This document shows positions 40,314-52,254 of a stretch of DNA of 64,000 bases, one piece after another. Source of the stretch: Agarophyton chilense (Eukaryota > Rhodophyta > Florideophyceae > Gracilariales > Gracilariaceae); assembly GCA_030374765.1 (NCBI GenBank), contig JARGXX010000017.1, forward strand, positions 186,001-250,000. Reading direction: 5' to 3'. Each line of letters begins with the position of its first letter. Positions within the stretch are counted from its first letter, which is position 1. A program made the translations under genes and the position numbers. Under the pieces are notes generated by a model. That model was not told the origin of the DNA. It saw nothing but the letters and a program-made list of their open reading frames with translations, and ran no database searches.

Positions 40314-41485
40314 GTGCGGGCTAACTGTTCCAGATCGATGCCGTCTACCTTTTCTTGCTGCTGTGTTGATATGGGTGTCCTCCCTTCTTTCATGGCAGTG
40401 AGGCGACGTTTGCATTTGTTCCCCTTGCGCAATGGACTGATGTTTGCTTCCTATCTCTTTTCGTGTCGGGAGAACGTTTTGCTTTTTCTCATTGCGTGCC
40501 TGATGACAACGAAGCTGGGTGTCGCGGGGCTCGTTACAACTTGTTTGACTACTAACATCCGCCGTTCACAATTGTGTGTATCACGAATGTGTCCTGTTGT
40601 GAATTACAAAACATTCTAACTCTATCACAGCCAGTCCCCCTCATTACGCTGTTTGGTCATCTCGTTTCGAAGTGCGTGTCATCACCCGAAATAACTAGAT
40701 CAAAGCATCTCGGAGCTTCGAATAGAAAGGAAACTGCCGATAATGCGATGTGCACATGTTGTTACACTCAGGCTTGGTTTCAAAACTTAAATCGCCGCTT
40801 GTCTTCATTACGATATCGCTCATCTCATCATTGCCACGCATGGCGGTTCAAAAGTGGTCTCGTGCCCTCATCGCCTCCGCACACAGCTACAATCGCTTGA
40901 GAAAGAAAAACCAAAAATGTCACAATCTACTTACTACAATCTCACCATGCTCACTACTACCAAAAGACCCCCAAGTGGAGATACAAACGTCAAAGATACT
41001 GTTTGATGTCTCTGTACATATCCTCCTTCGTAGATACAATAAAAGTCTTCGACAAAAAAAAGGGCGAGTGTGTTGGGTGCTCTAAGTGTGTGCTGTTTGG
41101 TGCACAGGGCGACAGCGTGTTACAGTGGCGTGCACTTGCCCACGTGGTGAAGGTACAGAACGCGTCTGCGTGGTGCACTGAAACCAGCCACAACCGTGTA
41201 CGCGCCAAACTGCACAAACCAGCGAATAAACAAGCGCCACTCAAGCGCGCTTCGACGCTTGTAAACTCGGGACTTTTCAGACAGAGGCGCATTTGAGTTA
41301 GCCAGTCTCGCGACTATTCCCTGGGGTGAGCGAGGAGGGGTAGGATTGCTACTTTTCCAGCTCATCTCGTTCATCACGCTTGTCGACAAGTGCCATACCA
41401 CAGTCCACTGCCGCCCAGTATATGCAAATCAGGCACAAGCTTCGATAGGCTATGCCCTATCGCCGTTGCAGTAGTCTAGGCAAGG
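40314..41485. other. Right flank of gene island 2
   Basis: bZIP 3' UTR then gene-free DNA. Frames at 40990-41296 on both strands overlap each other and show no domain. Confidence 0.5.
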
Positions 41486-41965
41486 ATGTTACGATACTTG
41501 GGTGGCAGCGCACGGGAAGCGGCACGTACAGCGAGCACGTGGTGTTCTGCCGCTGCGGTGTTGGAAGGAGGTTTTTTCATTGCGTACAACAGAGGCGAAT
41601 ATAAAGATATCTATAACCCAATTGAGGTAGCGGGGCGAGGTATGAACCTGAGAGGCATACACGTATGGCGTACGTACAGGAAAGAACAAACAAGAAACGC
41701 CACCGGATTAGGGGCCGCGCAGCAATTGAGAAGAACGTACGACGAACTCGGCGCTACGGTGTCGCTGTCAAGAAGCTTGGCTGTACGTGCGACTGAGGGC
41801 GGGCAAGAGGCCGAATTCAAACGGGAACAGGAGCGCAACCAATTCAAGCGGTCGGCGGCAGGCGTGGCTGAGCTCAGACGTCTGCGGAGGTGGGGCGCAA
41901 CAGTTGAGGTTTGGAACGCGCGGCACTGGCGGCGTGACACATGGCACCACAGCGCGGCTGCCTAA
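41486..41965 (+). CDS. Hypothetical ORF, doubtful
   Basis: 159 codons from ATG 41486. Arg/Ala/Glu-rich second half could be helical, but no domain is recognised and the opposite strand is also open, so this may be chance. Confidence 0.2.
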   Translation: MLRYLGGSAREAARTASTWCSAAAVLEGGFFIAYNRGEYKDIYNPIEVAGRGMNLRGIHVWRTYRKEQTRNATGLGAAQQLRRTYDELGATVSLSRSLAVRATEGGQEAEFKREQERNQFKRSAAGVAELRRLRRWGATVEVWNARHWRRDTWHHSAAA

Positions 41966-43795
41966 AAAAAAAGAAAAAAAAGGTCCGGCGTCGAGCAAAC
42001 CGCAGCGCACACAAATAAGTTTGACTGCGGGTCGCGCACGGTTCTAACCGTTGGGCTGTTGATTGCTTAAGCTCGCTCAGCCAGCGTTAGGAAGGTGCGC
42101 TATACTGTCGCGCCGCTCTCAGTCGGCTTAGGTAGCTTGCAATGAGACCTCCGCGCGGCTGCGTCCGGGCAAGAATCCACCGCCTCTAAGTCAACAACAA
42201 CACCGCTGCTCATCAGCCTCGATTCCTCATTACGAAACATATCCATTTTTTATTGCTGATTCAAAAAAAGCTAGATTCTTTCTTGAGTGCTGTTTCTTAC
42301 ACGTCTTTAGCGATTTTCGATCATTTCGTTGACAGTACCTGTGCAGTCTACTTACACTCATATCTTGAACATCCATTTCTTCGAAAGCAGGTAGTTCAGG
42401 AAACCGGTGACAAACCAAGAGTAACATTTCTTCCAAAGAAGCATCATGTGCGCTAGGAAGACATGCAAGTTGAAAGAAAAGCCATTAAAACACACCGAGC
42501 ACGAGAGAAACCGAAGAAAGAGGCCAAGTTTTCGATGAACGCATGTTTTGGTCAAGATTTCCCCAGCACTTCCTTCCGCTTGATTAAACAGTTTTGCCCT
42601 GACTCTAAATCCTACAAGAGCTTTTTGCCGATTCTATACCACTGATCCACAAACTTTTCCGTAATTTTCATCCACTAAAAAAATGACATATTCAGCCAGT
42701 TTAAATACTGAGGTTGAAACCGTGACGTTTGCAACCTTCTGGTCGTATATCCCTTCTCCTGTGCAAAGTCTTAGTGATGTAACCTTAATCAACCTCTGAT
42801 ACTTGCGGGCTCTTGATGAGCATTTTTTCGTTCCACAATTACAGTCCAGCAAGGACGGCAGAAGCCACATAACCAGGCCTCTTTCAATTCGTAACACTTA
42901 GGTCCAATCAAAGCCAATGAAGCAGACACACACAGGTTTTGGCGCCAAATCGGAATCATGTTACAATTAAACAGCACGCGCATGACAGTGAACCAATGCA
43001 GACACCAAAGGCAAAGCATTCAACATTGGGAGACTCCTGAAACCACGACTTAATTTAGGCCTACATAAATTGCTGCTTTTCAATCAATTTACCCGTGATT
43101 GCGTGTGCATATCTGTCTGATTTGCACGGCACACAGCACCGTCGGAGGTTGATTTGTGTAGGCACATTGACATCCAGAACCGACCTGCTCACATCAACCA
43201 GACACCACCCGAACGACGACCACTCCCAAACTCCAAAGTTCCCTCATTCCCACCCTCAGTACTCCCCGCAACTCCTCAATTCCACATCCCTTGTTCCGGT
43301 CCCAGCATGCGCCTCATTCCGTCAACAATTTGTGTGTGTTTCCCCAGTCGTCTTCGTTCAAACACCAACGCAAACACAGGCTCCACTCAAATGGCTTTTG
43401 TTGAAACCTATCATGTAGACCATGTTCATCCGCCAGCTTTCTCTTTCGCGCCGTAACAATAACCACTTACCGACAAAGTAAAGCGCGACACAGAGTGTGC
43501 TGCAAACAAAAGAGTTCCTTCCAAAATTTCCGCTTCCGCCTCCGCTACCGCACATAAAATGCCGCCACCGACACCCCTCTCCCAGCCCGACAATTCCCAG
43601 CCTCTTCCTGGCGTGCTCACCAACCGGCTCCCTGTTAACGCGGCCGGGTACAGGCGGTGTCAAGCAGGCGCCGTAGGCCCCGTTCGACGCCCGACCGCCG
43701 AAACGAAAAATTACCCCCGTAAGGCGGCCGTAAAACAATGAGATGCATGCAAAAAAACCAAAAACAGGCAATGAGACGGCTGAAATGGGGGTTGG
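41966..43795. other. Gene-free region before Harbinger B
   Basis: No supported gene. Frames at 43095-43771 are Pro/Ser-rich on one strand and Gly-rich on the other. The left terminal repeat of the transposon should lie in the right part, but I could not identify it. Confidence 0.45.
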
Positions 43796-44542
43796 TTGTG
43801 TATATATGTGTACAGAAACAGAGTTGGAAAGATTCTTAAAGGTGTTACAATAACATCTTGCTGTCGGCGCTTAGGAGTGGGTCGCCGTTGCCAGGATACA
43901 CAAGACGAGGTATCTGATGAGAGACGATCTACATACTTTCTTCGCAATAAATGTGCTCTGCTGTATCGCAAAAATATACCAACGGGCGATCTGGAGATTC
44001 CTAGATCCGTTCTTCTCGCTAAATCTATTCGTCAGGATATGACAGCTAGGGTACATATGCAGGAAGTTGTTACCGAGGAAATGGATAATTTATTGTCTGA
44101 TCGGGCTGAGGCTGCGGACAGCGAGGACAAGGCATATGATGAGCCTCCAACGCATCAACCGTCCTTGCACAATACAAGCCGCACACCTTCCCCTGCTCCC
44201 ACATTTCTTTTGGTGCATAAAAAGAGCCGCGGCGGCCTTCTCGGTGGTGAAGAATCTATTATGGAGCTTTTCAAATCATCTTTGCTACAGGAGACGGAAT
44301 TCAGGGCGGATGAAAGGGAAAGAAGGGCACGGGAGCTAGAGGATGATCGACCAAGAAGATCAGAATCATCACAAATCCTTGCAGAAATCAGAGAGGAAGA
44401 GCGAATGGAAAGGGAGAGGGAACGCACAGAGGCTAGGTTACAAAGTGAAGAAGACCAGAAATCGCGTGAACCATACATGCAGATGATGATGATGCTGTTT
44501 GCTAAAGGGGACGGAAGTAGCTCTGGGGTACGTAAGGGTTAA
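43796..44542 (+). CDS. Harbinger B accessory (Myb-like class) protein
   Basis: 248 codons without a stop. The N-terminal half has no clear Trp-based Myb repeat. The C-terminal third is a charged coiled coil (R-E-R-R-A-R-E-L-E-D-D...I-R-E-E-E-R-M-E-R-E-R-E-R-T-E-A-R-L-Q) ending P-Y-M-Q-M-M-M-M-L, the type of tail seen on Myb/trihelix accessory proteins of PIF/Harbinger elements, which carry the transposase to the nucleus and DNA. It is convergent with the transposase below, stop codons 226 bp apart, as in two-gene Harbingers. The start is uncertain. It could still be a host gene, but the neighbour makes that unlikely. Confidence 0.5.
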   Translation: MCIYVYRNRVGKILKGVTITSCCRRLGVGRRCQDTQDEVSDERRSTYFLRNKCALLYRKNIPTGDLEIPRSVLLAKSIRQDMTARVHMQEVVTEEMDNLLSDRAEAADSEDKAYDEPPTHQPSLHNTSRTPSPAPTFLLVHKKSRGGLLGGEESIMELFKSSLLQETEFRADERERRARELEDDRPRRSESSQILAEIREEERMERERERTEARLQSEEDQKSREPYMQMMMMLFAKGDGSSSGVRKG

Positions 44543-44767
44543 TTCATTTTTCAAAAGGTTTGGTAACAGTGCCTATAGAAGGAGAGAGTTAGCTTTGATG
44601 CTTAAAAGAGGCATGAAAGTTGTAAGGATCCGGTTGATTCCCACGAGACGAGTTTGCAAATTGAAAAGTAGGGCGACCAGGTGTAATATCAATCGACGTC
44701 CTCCCTTCTCTTCGTACACGAGCCTGTCTTTAAGACGTGGGAAATATCCCTGGAATGCTTTTAATCC

Positions 44768-45727
44768 CTACTCTGAGCCTTGACGTGCCGACGTAGCTTG
44801 CTTAGCACGATGCAGAACTGCCATCTCAGCAGTATCAGGAAGCGATTGAGCAGACTTTACGAAAAAAGGATCATGTCCCCTGCTAGAAGAAGAGTCCACC
44901 ACACAAGTTCCACCAGTTCTCTCATATACCTCCTTCAACTTAGAATAGATAGATCCCCACTCAGCAATAGCAGAGTCGTGCATCGATCCGGGTGCATTAA
45001 ATGCGCGTGCTATGACTAGACCAGCGGTGGAGAAGACAACTACATTACCAACTTAGTGATCATGATTCCATCCATTATAAAAATTTTTCTGTATCACGGA
45101 GTTACTTGACTGCTGGAGATAAAGCTTTGGACCGTCAGCTACAGCATAAACATCAGGCAGAAGAGAGTATTTAGAGCTGATTGCCTCCATATAGGAGGCT
45201 ATTTTAGACTCAGATGGTATTCTAATAGAGGCTTTTGGGTGTTGCACAAGGGCTTTTAGAAGTAGACGCCTGCCAAACCTCAGAAACAAAGAGCAAACTG
45301 AAGCTGTGAACCCAAAATTAGTGCATAGTATCATCGTAGAACCCCTGGTGCTATACCATGCAAGCGAAAGAGCAAGAAATTGAACAGCTGTCATTGACCG
45401 GGGCCGTCCTCGACGGCAGACTCTAGCCGGTATAAGCCTTATATTTCAGTCAATTCTGTATGGGGAAAAGCCCTCATACAGAGGGGCGAAAAGTTCAAGA
45501 AAAGACTGCATTGATCGATGGTCAAAACCGCAAAGAATTGGATGAGCCTGATCCGATCCGGATCCATACAGAAATGCAAACGCAGAGAGGCTGGGCTGCA
45601 TAAGAGCACAGCGTAGAATGCGGTGATCTCTCCGCCGACGAGCATCTCTCCAAATAGTGCTGCGAAACAACACCCGTCTCCTCGTCTTAGAGGCTTCGAG
45701 CAGCAAGAGAAGGCGTATCGGAAACAT
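44768..45727 (-). pseudogene. PIF/Harbinger-like DDE transposase (Harbinger B), two in-frame stops
   Basis: One minus-strand frame with a TGA at about 45446 and a TAA at about 45053. Blocks: an L-L-E-A-S-K-T-R-R-R-x-L-x-R-S-T start, D-H-R-S-M-Q-S-F-L-E-L-F-A-P-L-Y, R-G-R-P-R-S-M-T-A-V-Q, the first Asp in V-A-D-G-P-K-L, Y-N-G-W-N-H-D-H (TAA in place of Tyr next), and N-A-P-G-S-M-H-D-S-A-I-A-E-W-G with the second Asp. The frame ends with a short Ser/Ala-rich tail; the expected catalytic Glu block is not obvious before 44768, so the C-terminus may be lost. This transposase is of a different subfamily from the one at 9.5 kb. Confidence 0.8.
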
Positions 45728-46689
45728 GAGGATGGCCTTGCCGGGAAGATATGGCGTGAACAGATATACGTACTATACAGAAATCCTAATGTTTTCCGTG
45801 CGAACGCACAATTTGTGTAATGTATCTTTGGACTATAGTGCCAGAAGTTGTGCCTACATGTATTGAGTTTTCAGGAGTTTCCCATTCTCAAACCTTATCA
45901 GATCTTTCACTTTTTTCAGAATTCTTTATTGCATAGCCAGGCCACAACGGCGCAGATTGGCACCATTCAACATCTAAAATCCCCGAAAGTTAAAATGCAT
46001 CAAAAAATGTTACGACTTTCAAGCAGCTAAGGTTCTTCCAATCACAGAAAAAACCTCATCACATTTAACCGTGTCATTCACCTGCAAATTAAAAACAATA
46101 CTACCATGCGTGCTCTATATTGCTTTTGTCCACGTCCTTTTTTCTTATATGACGCAAACAGGATCATAAAAATACGGCGCGCACAAACATACTTTTTAAA
46201 CGTATGTGTTTAACTCATGATCAATCGCAACCACATCTTGTAAAATTGCTCCGCCATGGTAGCGCTATAAAGTTCGTTCAACCATCTCTTCCATAAAATT
46301 CAATCAGGTCACCGTCTAGCTATAAAAAATAAAGTTTCCCTAGGGGGAGAAAAAGTCAGCGGCAGATCTGCTCTAAAATACGTTTTAATCTGGCGTGCAA
46401 ATTATTATATATATCCCAAGTATTACATCACTATTGTAAGACATGTTTTTTGTAGTCTTTTTGTGTACTTATATGCTTACTTTCAGATTCAGAAGAGTCT
46501 ATAGGGTCTTCCACAAGCTAGGTGTTGTCGTTTTTTGAGAAAAAAACTTTTAAATCTAGTGTGATTTCTTCGATTTGGTTTTCTTGCTCTGAGTTCTTCA
46601 TTAAAAACAAAAGCCAACAATTGAAATCAGAATTCAAAAAGCAAAGGCCTCCCTCTCACGATTGTACATACCATGGTCCCAGGTGTGTT
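45728..46689. other. AT-rich gene-free region
   Basis: No supported gene. AT-rich DNA with short frames only; the right terminal repeat of Harbinger B should be near the left end but was not identified. Confidence 0.45.
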
Positions 46690-47360
46690 TTAACCCATAT
46701 CGGTAGCGGGGGTGTAAGACCTGTCGATTCTAGGGAGCGCCCAACGAGCTCGGCCTAGGTGGCGGATATTAGAGATGCCTGTAAGGTGTGGCAACACCAG
46801 CCACCGAATGAGGCCATAAGAATGGGGAAAGAACTGAGATAGCGATGGTAAACCGTGATGCACAATGCAAATGGGTTCGGAAAACCGTAAAGACACTAGA
46901 ATTGCCTTTATGGTCGTCTGTATAAACCAAAAGGGGTAAAAGTAGTCTAGTAGGTGCTTGATCTTACAATAGTGACCGAGGTGGCTATGCTTGGTGAAGG
47001 TATATATCTCACCAGCCACCCGACATACGGTGGCGCTCCTCGTCACGTGGTCACGGAGAGGTGCCCGTGAGGTGCGCCTCGCTATCTACTTAATCCTATC
47101 TATCTAATACTAAATTAACAAAAAGCTATACTAATTGCCAACTAAACCTCTCTAGTACACGGCGCATGCCGGCAACCATCCAGGGCCAACACGTGGCATC
47201 ATTACTTTCTTGGTGTAGCTCACTATTCTAAAGATTTCCCTCCTCGCGACAGCCACCTCCCTTGGCTGTGCCTCAGCGCGTCCGCTAGTGCGGTAGACCA
47301 CAGTGCAGCAGTCGCCAGTTCGGCATGCACTATACCGTTTGGTAATGCCGCGCAGTGAGC
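46690..47360. repeat. Possible chromovirus-type LTR/leader
   Basis: Shares with the arm at 19602-20132 the ordered motifs GGCGCAT (47162) and CACGTGGCA-CATTA (47200), and lies just upstream of a gene start. Similarity is weak and the ends cannot be fixed, so orientation and family are uncertain. Confidence 0.25.
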
Positions 47361-47666
47361 CGAACGGTTTCGATCACCGTCGTGGTGCTTGAGGTTCATC
47401 CCCTGTCGTCATTCGTAACGGCTTCTCAATTACGCTTCCCTCGATGGTTTCCAATGCTGGCAGGGAATCCATTTACCAATCAGTTTTTGCCGCGTTCTCC
47501 GTTGCAGGTTTCGTGTGCGTTCCGTGCCAGACGTCCGTCATACCTCGATGGTGTCTTTTCCGTTTCTTCTTCCTTTGTCGCGCGTTACCCTCTTGGTGTC
47601 ATCGTTTCCGTTCGTCCCCGTTCCCTTCTCTTCCCGTACCGTACTGATAGGCTTGCATTGGTCGCG

Positions 47667-49912
47667 ATGTCTGCGGATTCCTCAAAACCTTGTGGTGGCA
47701 GTCGAATGTCCGCCGAAGGGTCAGTCGAGCACGGTGATGGCTCTTCTCGTGTGTCAAACGCGATTACAGGTGTGGTTTCCGTGTCAATGGGGTCCCTTCG
47801 ATTCTTTCCCGCTCAGTCAGCGGAGAATTCGAGCACCTCCCGGGACACATTGCACAACCGTCATGGTGTGCAGCGGGCGCGAGAGCCGACCGTCGGGGGC
47901 TACATAGACGCTGGTGCCAAGGAAATACCACACTGGTATGCTTCCCTCTCCCGGTTGGCCACCATGTCTGGTAATGGTCCCCGCGGTTCGAACTGCAGCC
48001 GTGGTATCTCGAAGCCTCTTATCCGCTCTCGCTCTCGGAGTCGTGGTCGGGGCCAGTCCGTAACGGCTCCGGTTTTCTCTTCATCATCAATCCCTGGGGA
48101 GGTATTCAGTTTCCCTTCGGGGTTCGGACACTACGATCCGTACATATTCAACAGCCCATCGGCAACCCTTAACCCTTATGGTTTACTCCCGAAGGAACTC
48201 AACCCACTGCCTTTGAAGGCGACCTCTTAGCCTATCCCAATTAACACCGCTGGGTTGGGTTCGCAATTTAAACACCACACCCTTCCTGTTTATGCCATAC
48301 GGCACCATTGGTACGGCCACCATTTTGGCGCTGTGCCACTAGCTCCACCGATGCGGTCCAGGGAGAATCATTCCCGTCCCGGGAGACAGGCTTGCTTTCA
48401 GAAGCGCCAGCAGCATTCACCGTTTCTGTTTTTCATCCTTAACACCATCCCGAGCAACCTACCGTGTCTGCGGTGTACGGACGAGTTCTTCTACTCCCTC
48501 GACCTGGTGAGAATTTTGCACCGTATCGGTCCGTCGACGAAGTGGCTGAAGCTTGCCTCCCAGATGGTGATGTTCAACACACCCTTCGATACCATACACT
48601 GGTTGGATCGTGACCGTTGGGTTTAGGACGCTGCCACCGAGGCCCAGATCCGTTGTGGCAGTAGCCTCCTCAGTACCATGCATGGTTTCCGCTGCACAGA
48701 GTTCTTTTCTCAAACGACTGAGAATCGCTGGAAATGATATGAACCCATCCCGAAGGGTAGGAGGGCTACGAGGTACCTTAGTGGATGTGCGTCTCGATTC
48801 CTTCCGTTCTGGTATACTTTGGGAGCCATTGCGACCGAAGTGAGGGGTACTATCATACCCTTTGGTCTGTAGCTCTCGCGGAGTGGGCCTTTCTGGTTGC
48901 CTTCCTCGCTGTTAAGACCTCCCGCGACGGTACTACGTGGGACGGCCGTTGTTCCGACTCTCAGATTACTAACTACATTTTCTCACCTGTTGGTCGTATC
49001 TCCCGGATTCCTCACTCTACCGTTGATCTTATCAGCCAGATTGGTGTCGATAAATTTTTCCTCGGTACATAATACAGCGTTGCTCACCTGGAGACTAAGC
49101 TTGAGGTGTCGCTTTCGCATCCATGGAAGGACGACCAATGTTGGAAAGTTTGGGAACTCGAGAAGCTAGCCATTCCCAGTGAGGCGAACCGAGTAGTATC
49201 AGGCGAGGAGCCCATTGTTGGGTCCCATCAGACCTTCACCCATGAGTTGGAGACTCCGGAAGGTATTACCCCCCTCTCCGCTACCGCTGCACCTGTTGTT
49301 TCCGGTGACCTTTCTTCTATTCAAGTTCCTCATTCGGTTCCTGCTCCTTCTGCTGGACCTGCGCAGTCCCTCATGGTGAGTCCTACCACTGCTGGTGGGG
49401 ATGAGCCTGTTACTGCTCCTTCCATTAGTGGTGCGCTCATGAGGATCTAGCGCGTTTGCATCTCTCGTTCCGGTCCACGCTCCATCCAAGAAGCTCTGGC
49501 GCTCTTGGAGGAGCTCGTCCCTCGTCACGTGGACTATATCACCGCTATCAACCAGGTGGATGACTTCCGAAATCGGTTCCAGGAAGGGATGTACCAAGCG
49601 TTCACGCATCACGTCGCGGATCTCATCACCATTGTGGAACTAGCAAATGCCTCGAGCGATCCCCTCATTGCAACCACTGCTGGTCTTTTGTTGGCTTTTG
49701 CCAGCAACAACCCTGTGGGTAATGTGCCGATTCCCACACCTGGCTCTTCGTCTTTCCCTACTGCTCCTTTCCCTTCGGGTACCTCTTCCGATCTGCCGCC
49801 GTTACTGTCAAGGCCTCAGCGTTCTGCGAACCTTCTTGGTACTGGTTCCGGGCCTTCTGGAGGACCTTCTACCACTCCTGGTGTGGATCCCTTCCTGGAC
49901 GGGCCTTCGTAG
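47667..49912 (+). pseudogene. Unknown gene tail-to-tail with chromovirus B pol
   Basis: A long degenerate gene of about 750 codons. From ATG 47667 one frame runs to about 48860 through stops at 48228, 48624 and 48735; after a frame change it continues to 49912 through stops near 49070 and 49448. Composition and continuity across the breaks argue for one former protein. Features: Ser/Arg-rich R-S-R-S-R-S-R-G-R-G patch near 48030, a hydrophobic W-A-F-L-V-A-F-L-A-V-K then W-D at 48868-48940, and a Pro/Ser/Gly-rich C-terminus. No known domain and no zinc knuckle. It ends 85 bp from the chromodomain stop of chromovirus B. The W-A...K...W-D patch is shared with the gene at 27368-28516. Confidence 0.5.
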
Positions 49913-49997
49913 GTTTCTTAGCTTACAATAAACTTGTGCTTCTTCTTGAAAATACATTTCTTTTCTCTCGGCGCCGAGTAGTCGCACAGCGAATGTC

Positions 49998-50459
49998 TTA
50001 CCTCCCCCTTCTTAGCAGACTGTACCATTGTAGGTCTTTATCGATCAGTTGGCGGGGTTCGTTGGGCCTGCACCAGTACCGTCTTCGGAATTGGAGTGGT
50101 GTATGATGAGGAGGTTCCAATGCGCCATTTCCAGGGCCATACTCATACCACCGAACGTAGTAACGAAGAGCTGCTGGTGTTCGTTTGTGACTTACAATGG
50201 TGCCAATTGCGCATTCGGAGGCTGTAACTTCAGTGTGACCGTCTAATGGAGGTGCGAAGCCCTGGTCTGGGGCTCCTTCGATTTTCGTAGGGTCTGGAGT
50301 TCTCTTTAGATCTTGCAATTGAATGCATCCCAAACGACTTGGTGAATCTAACTTCGGGTCTGCGGGTGCCTGGTTATCGGCTGACTCTGCGGTCGTGCCG
50401 CCTTTCCTAGGTTCTATTGAGACCCTGTGTACCGATACGGCGTTTTCGATTCCATCCAT
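49998..50459 (-). pseudogene. Chromovirus B chromodomain
   Basis: Minus-strand frame: C-A-I-G-T-I-V-S-H-K, R-Y-Y-V-R-W-Y-E-Y-G, then G-x-L-E-P-P-H-H-T-P-L. Matches the A element (Y-C-I-R-W-Y...W-E-P) in layout, with the usual W-E-P reduced to L-E-P. Targets integration in chromatin. Confidence 0.75.
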
Positions 50460-51734
50460 TCGAACCGTAACGGTGGGCTAAGTCGCTGAGATTACCTCAT
50501 ATGGTCATGTAGACTTCGATAGTAGCTTCGATTTGATATCAAAATCGATACGAATATCGTCTCTTTCCTCGGATATTGTCCATCTCGACCTACTGGGAGG
50601 GATATCAATGAATAAATAGTCCCCAGTTTCAACCGTGGTAGTCCTCTTTACCCCTTGGTCGTAGTAGACCTTATAACGCTTCTGGGCTACTGAAAATTTT
50701 GCATTTGTTTCCTTTAAGGTTGTCCTGAGCGTGTTGAGTACACATTTCTTGACCTGAGCGGATGTAAGTGTACCAGCTGCTCGGTAGTTCTCGGATCCTG
50801 GTTGAAGAACAATACAATGAGGTGTCCGTGAGAGGACCAGGTCGAAGGGAGTAGTCTGCGTAGATCGGTGTACCTGAAGGTTATAAACATATGTTGGGGG
50901 ATGTACATAATCAACCCATCCAGTTTTTAGTTCTTCTAGATATTGTCGTAGTCAGGCGACTAATTGAAGCGTTCCAATTGGCCATTCGTGTGCGGATGGT
51001 ACGCCATAGTGAAGTATTGCTTCAACCCCACCATGGTACATACTGCTTCAAAGATCTTCGATGCTACGTTCGAGCCTTTGTCGGTGAGTAGGTACATTGG
51101 GGCAGCGAACGGGTATACACAATTTTTCAGGAAAGCTCTTTCCAAGACCGTCTAGGTTGTGCTCTTCAGGAGTATGGCCCTTGTGGGTTTGGAAAACTGA
51201 TCGATGATGACCACCACGATTTTAATCCTCTGAGGTTTTTGGCAGTCAGTCCAGGATGTCGATAGCTTTAAAGTCCAAGGTTCTAGCCGCGGGGAAAAGC
51301 TTCACGTACTTCCTGTGCTTTCGTAAACCACCTCGGTTTTTTATGCACGAAGCGCAGCGAACCACATAGGTATAAACATTATGGGCCATGTGGGCCAGTA
51401 GAAGTGTTTCCTTGAGGTATAATATGACCGTATGGCTCCTGGATGACCTGGAATTTTTGGGTAGTGCCCTAAATATAATATCTTCGGGCGTAGAGACTCT
51501 GCTATCACCTTCTGGAGTGCTCCGTTTAATGTAGAACGACGCACTAGGTAATCTTAATAGTCTATAAAGAACTGAGATTCTTTGATACCAACTTGGTTGC
51601 TCAATGTCCTGCAGTAGATGTCCGTAGCTTGCGCTCCCGTGAGTTTCTCTCGGGGTGTGAGAGTTTCTTCCTCTTCTTCGATATCTCCTATCATTTCGAG
51701 TGATTCCTCCCTCTGTCCTTCTCCACCATCCCAT
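50460..51734 (-). pseudogene. Chromovirus B integrase
   Basis: Read right to left: zinc finger remnants H-M-A-H...C-A-S-C (about 51390-51340), D-F-K-A-I-D-I-L-D (first Asp, about 51255), then L-L-T-D-K-G-S-N-V-A-S-K-I-F (second Asp, about 51080) and H-P-H-T-N-G-Q-L-E-R-F-N (Glu, about 50970). The C-terminal S-R-T-P...Y-x-V-Y-Y-D region follows to about 50600. Broken by several stops and shifts. Confidence 0.82.
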
Positions 51735-51859
51735 AGTCCTTTGCGTTCGTCCTTACTGTATGATTGTGCCAGCTGAATCGTGAAGCATGGTATATCACCT
51801 TCTATCGGTTCAGAGTCCAGACTATCGGTATTTAACAGGGACATCGTATTCATGATGTT

Positions 51860-52254
51860 GTGTTTTATACCAGAGCGGTATTAGAATTCATAGTCAAACT
51901 CCGAGAGTCGGAGTCTCCGTCGCGCTAAACGTCCGGAGGCGTCTGCCAGACCCAATATCCACCGTAAGGCTTCATGATCCGTTCGTACAGTAAAACGAGC
52001 ACCATATAGGTAAGATCGCAGCATCAAAATGCTCCATAACACGACGGGGCATTTCTTTTCAATGACGGAGTATTTTTTTTTTCCGTCTGTGTGAGCGCTC
52101 GGCCCCAGTAACCATTTGGTGCTTTTGATCCATCGTCCTGCTTCTGCATTAGAAAGAACCCAATTTGGGCGTCCGAGGCATCAGTATTCAAAAAGTATTG
52201 CTTTCCCGATTTCGGTAGTGCCAATATAGGAGGTGAGAGAAGCGCCGCTGTCAA
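51860..52254 (-). pseudogene. Chromovirus B RNase H
   Basis: F-L-N-T-D-A-S-D-A-Q-I-G (about 52190-52155) is the first catalytic block; G-Y-W-G-R-A-L-T-Q-T-E-K, then a T-run (52072-52081 on the plus strand) and S-V-I-E-K-K-C-P-V-V-L-W-S-I-L and R-T-D-H-E-A-L-R-W-I-L can be read over two frames. Confidence 0.75.

Noticed and set aside
40990-41296. Overlapping 100-codon frames on both strands
   Set aside because: No domain, no start context, and each is open opposite the other.
41970-42060. Possible tRNA (GGTTCTAACC-like arm)
   Set aside because: No matching acceptor and anticodon stems could be drawn around it.
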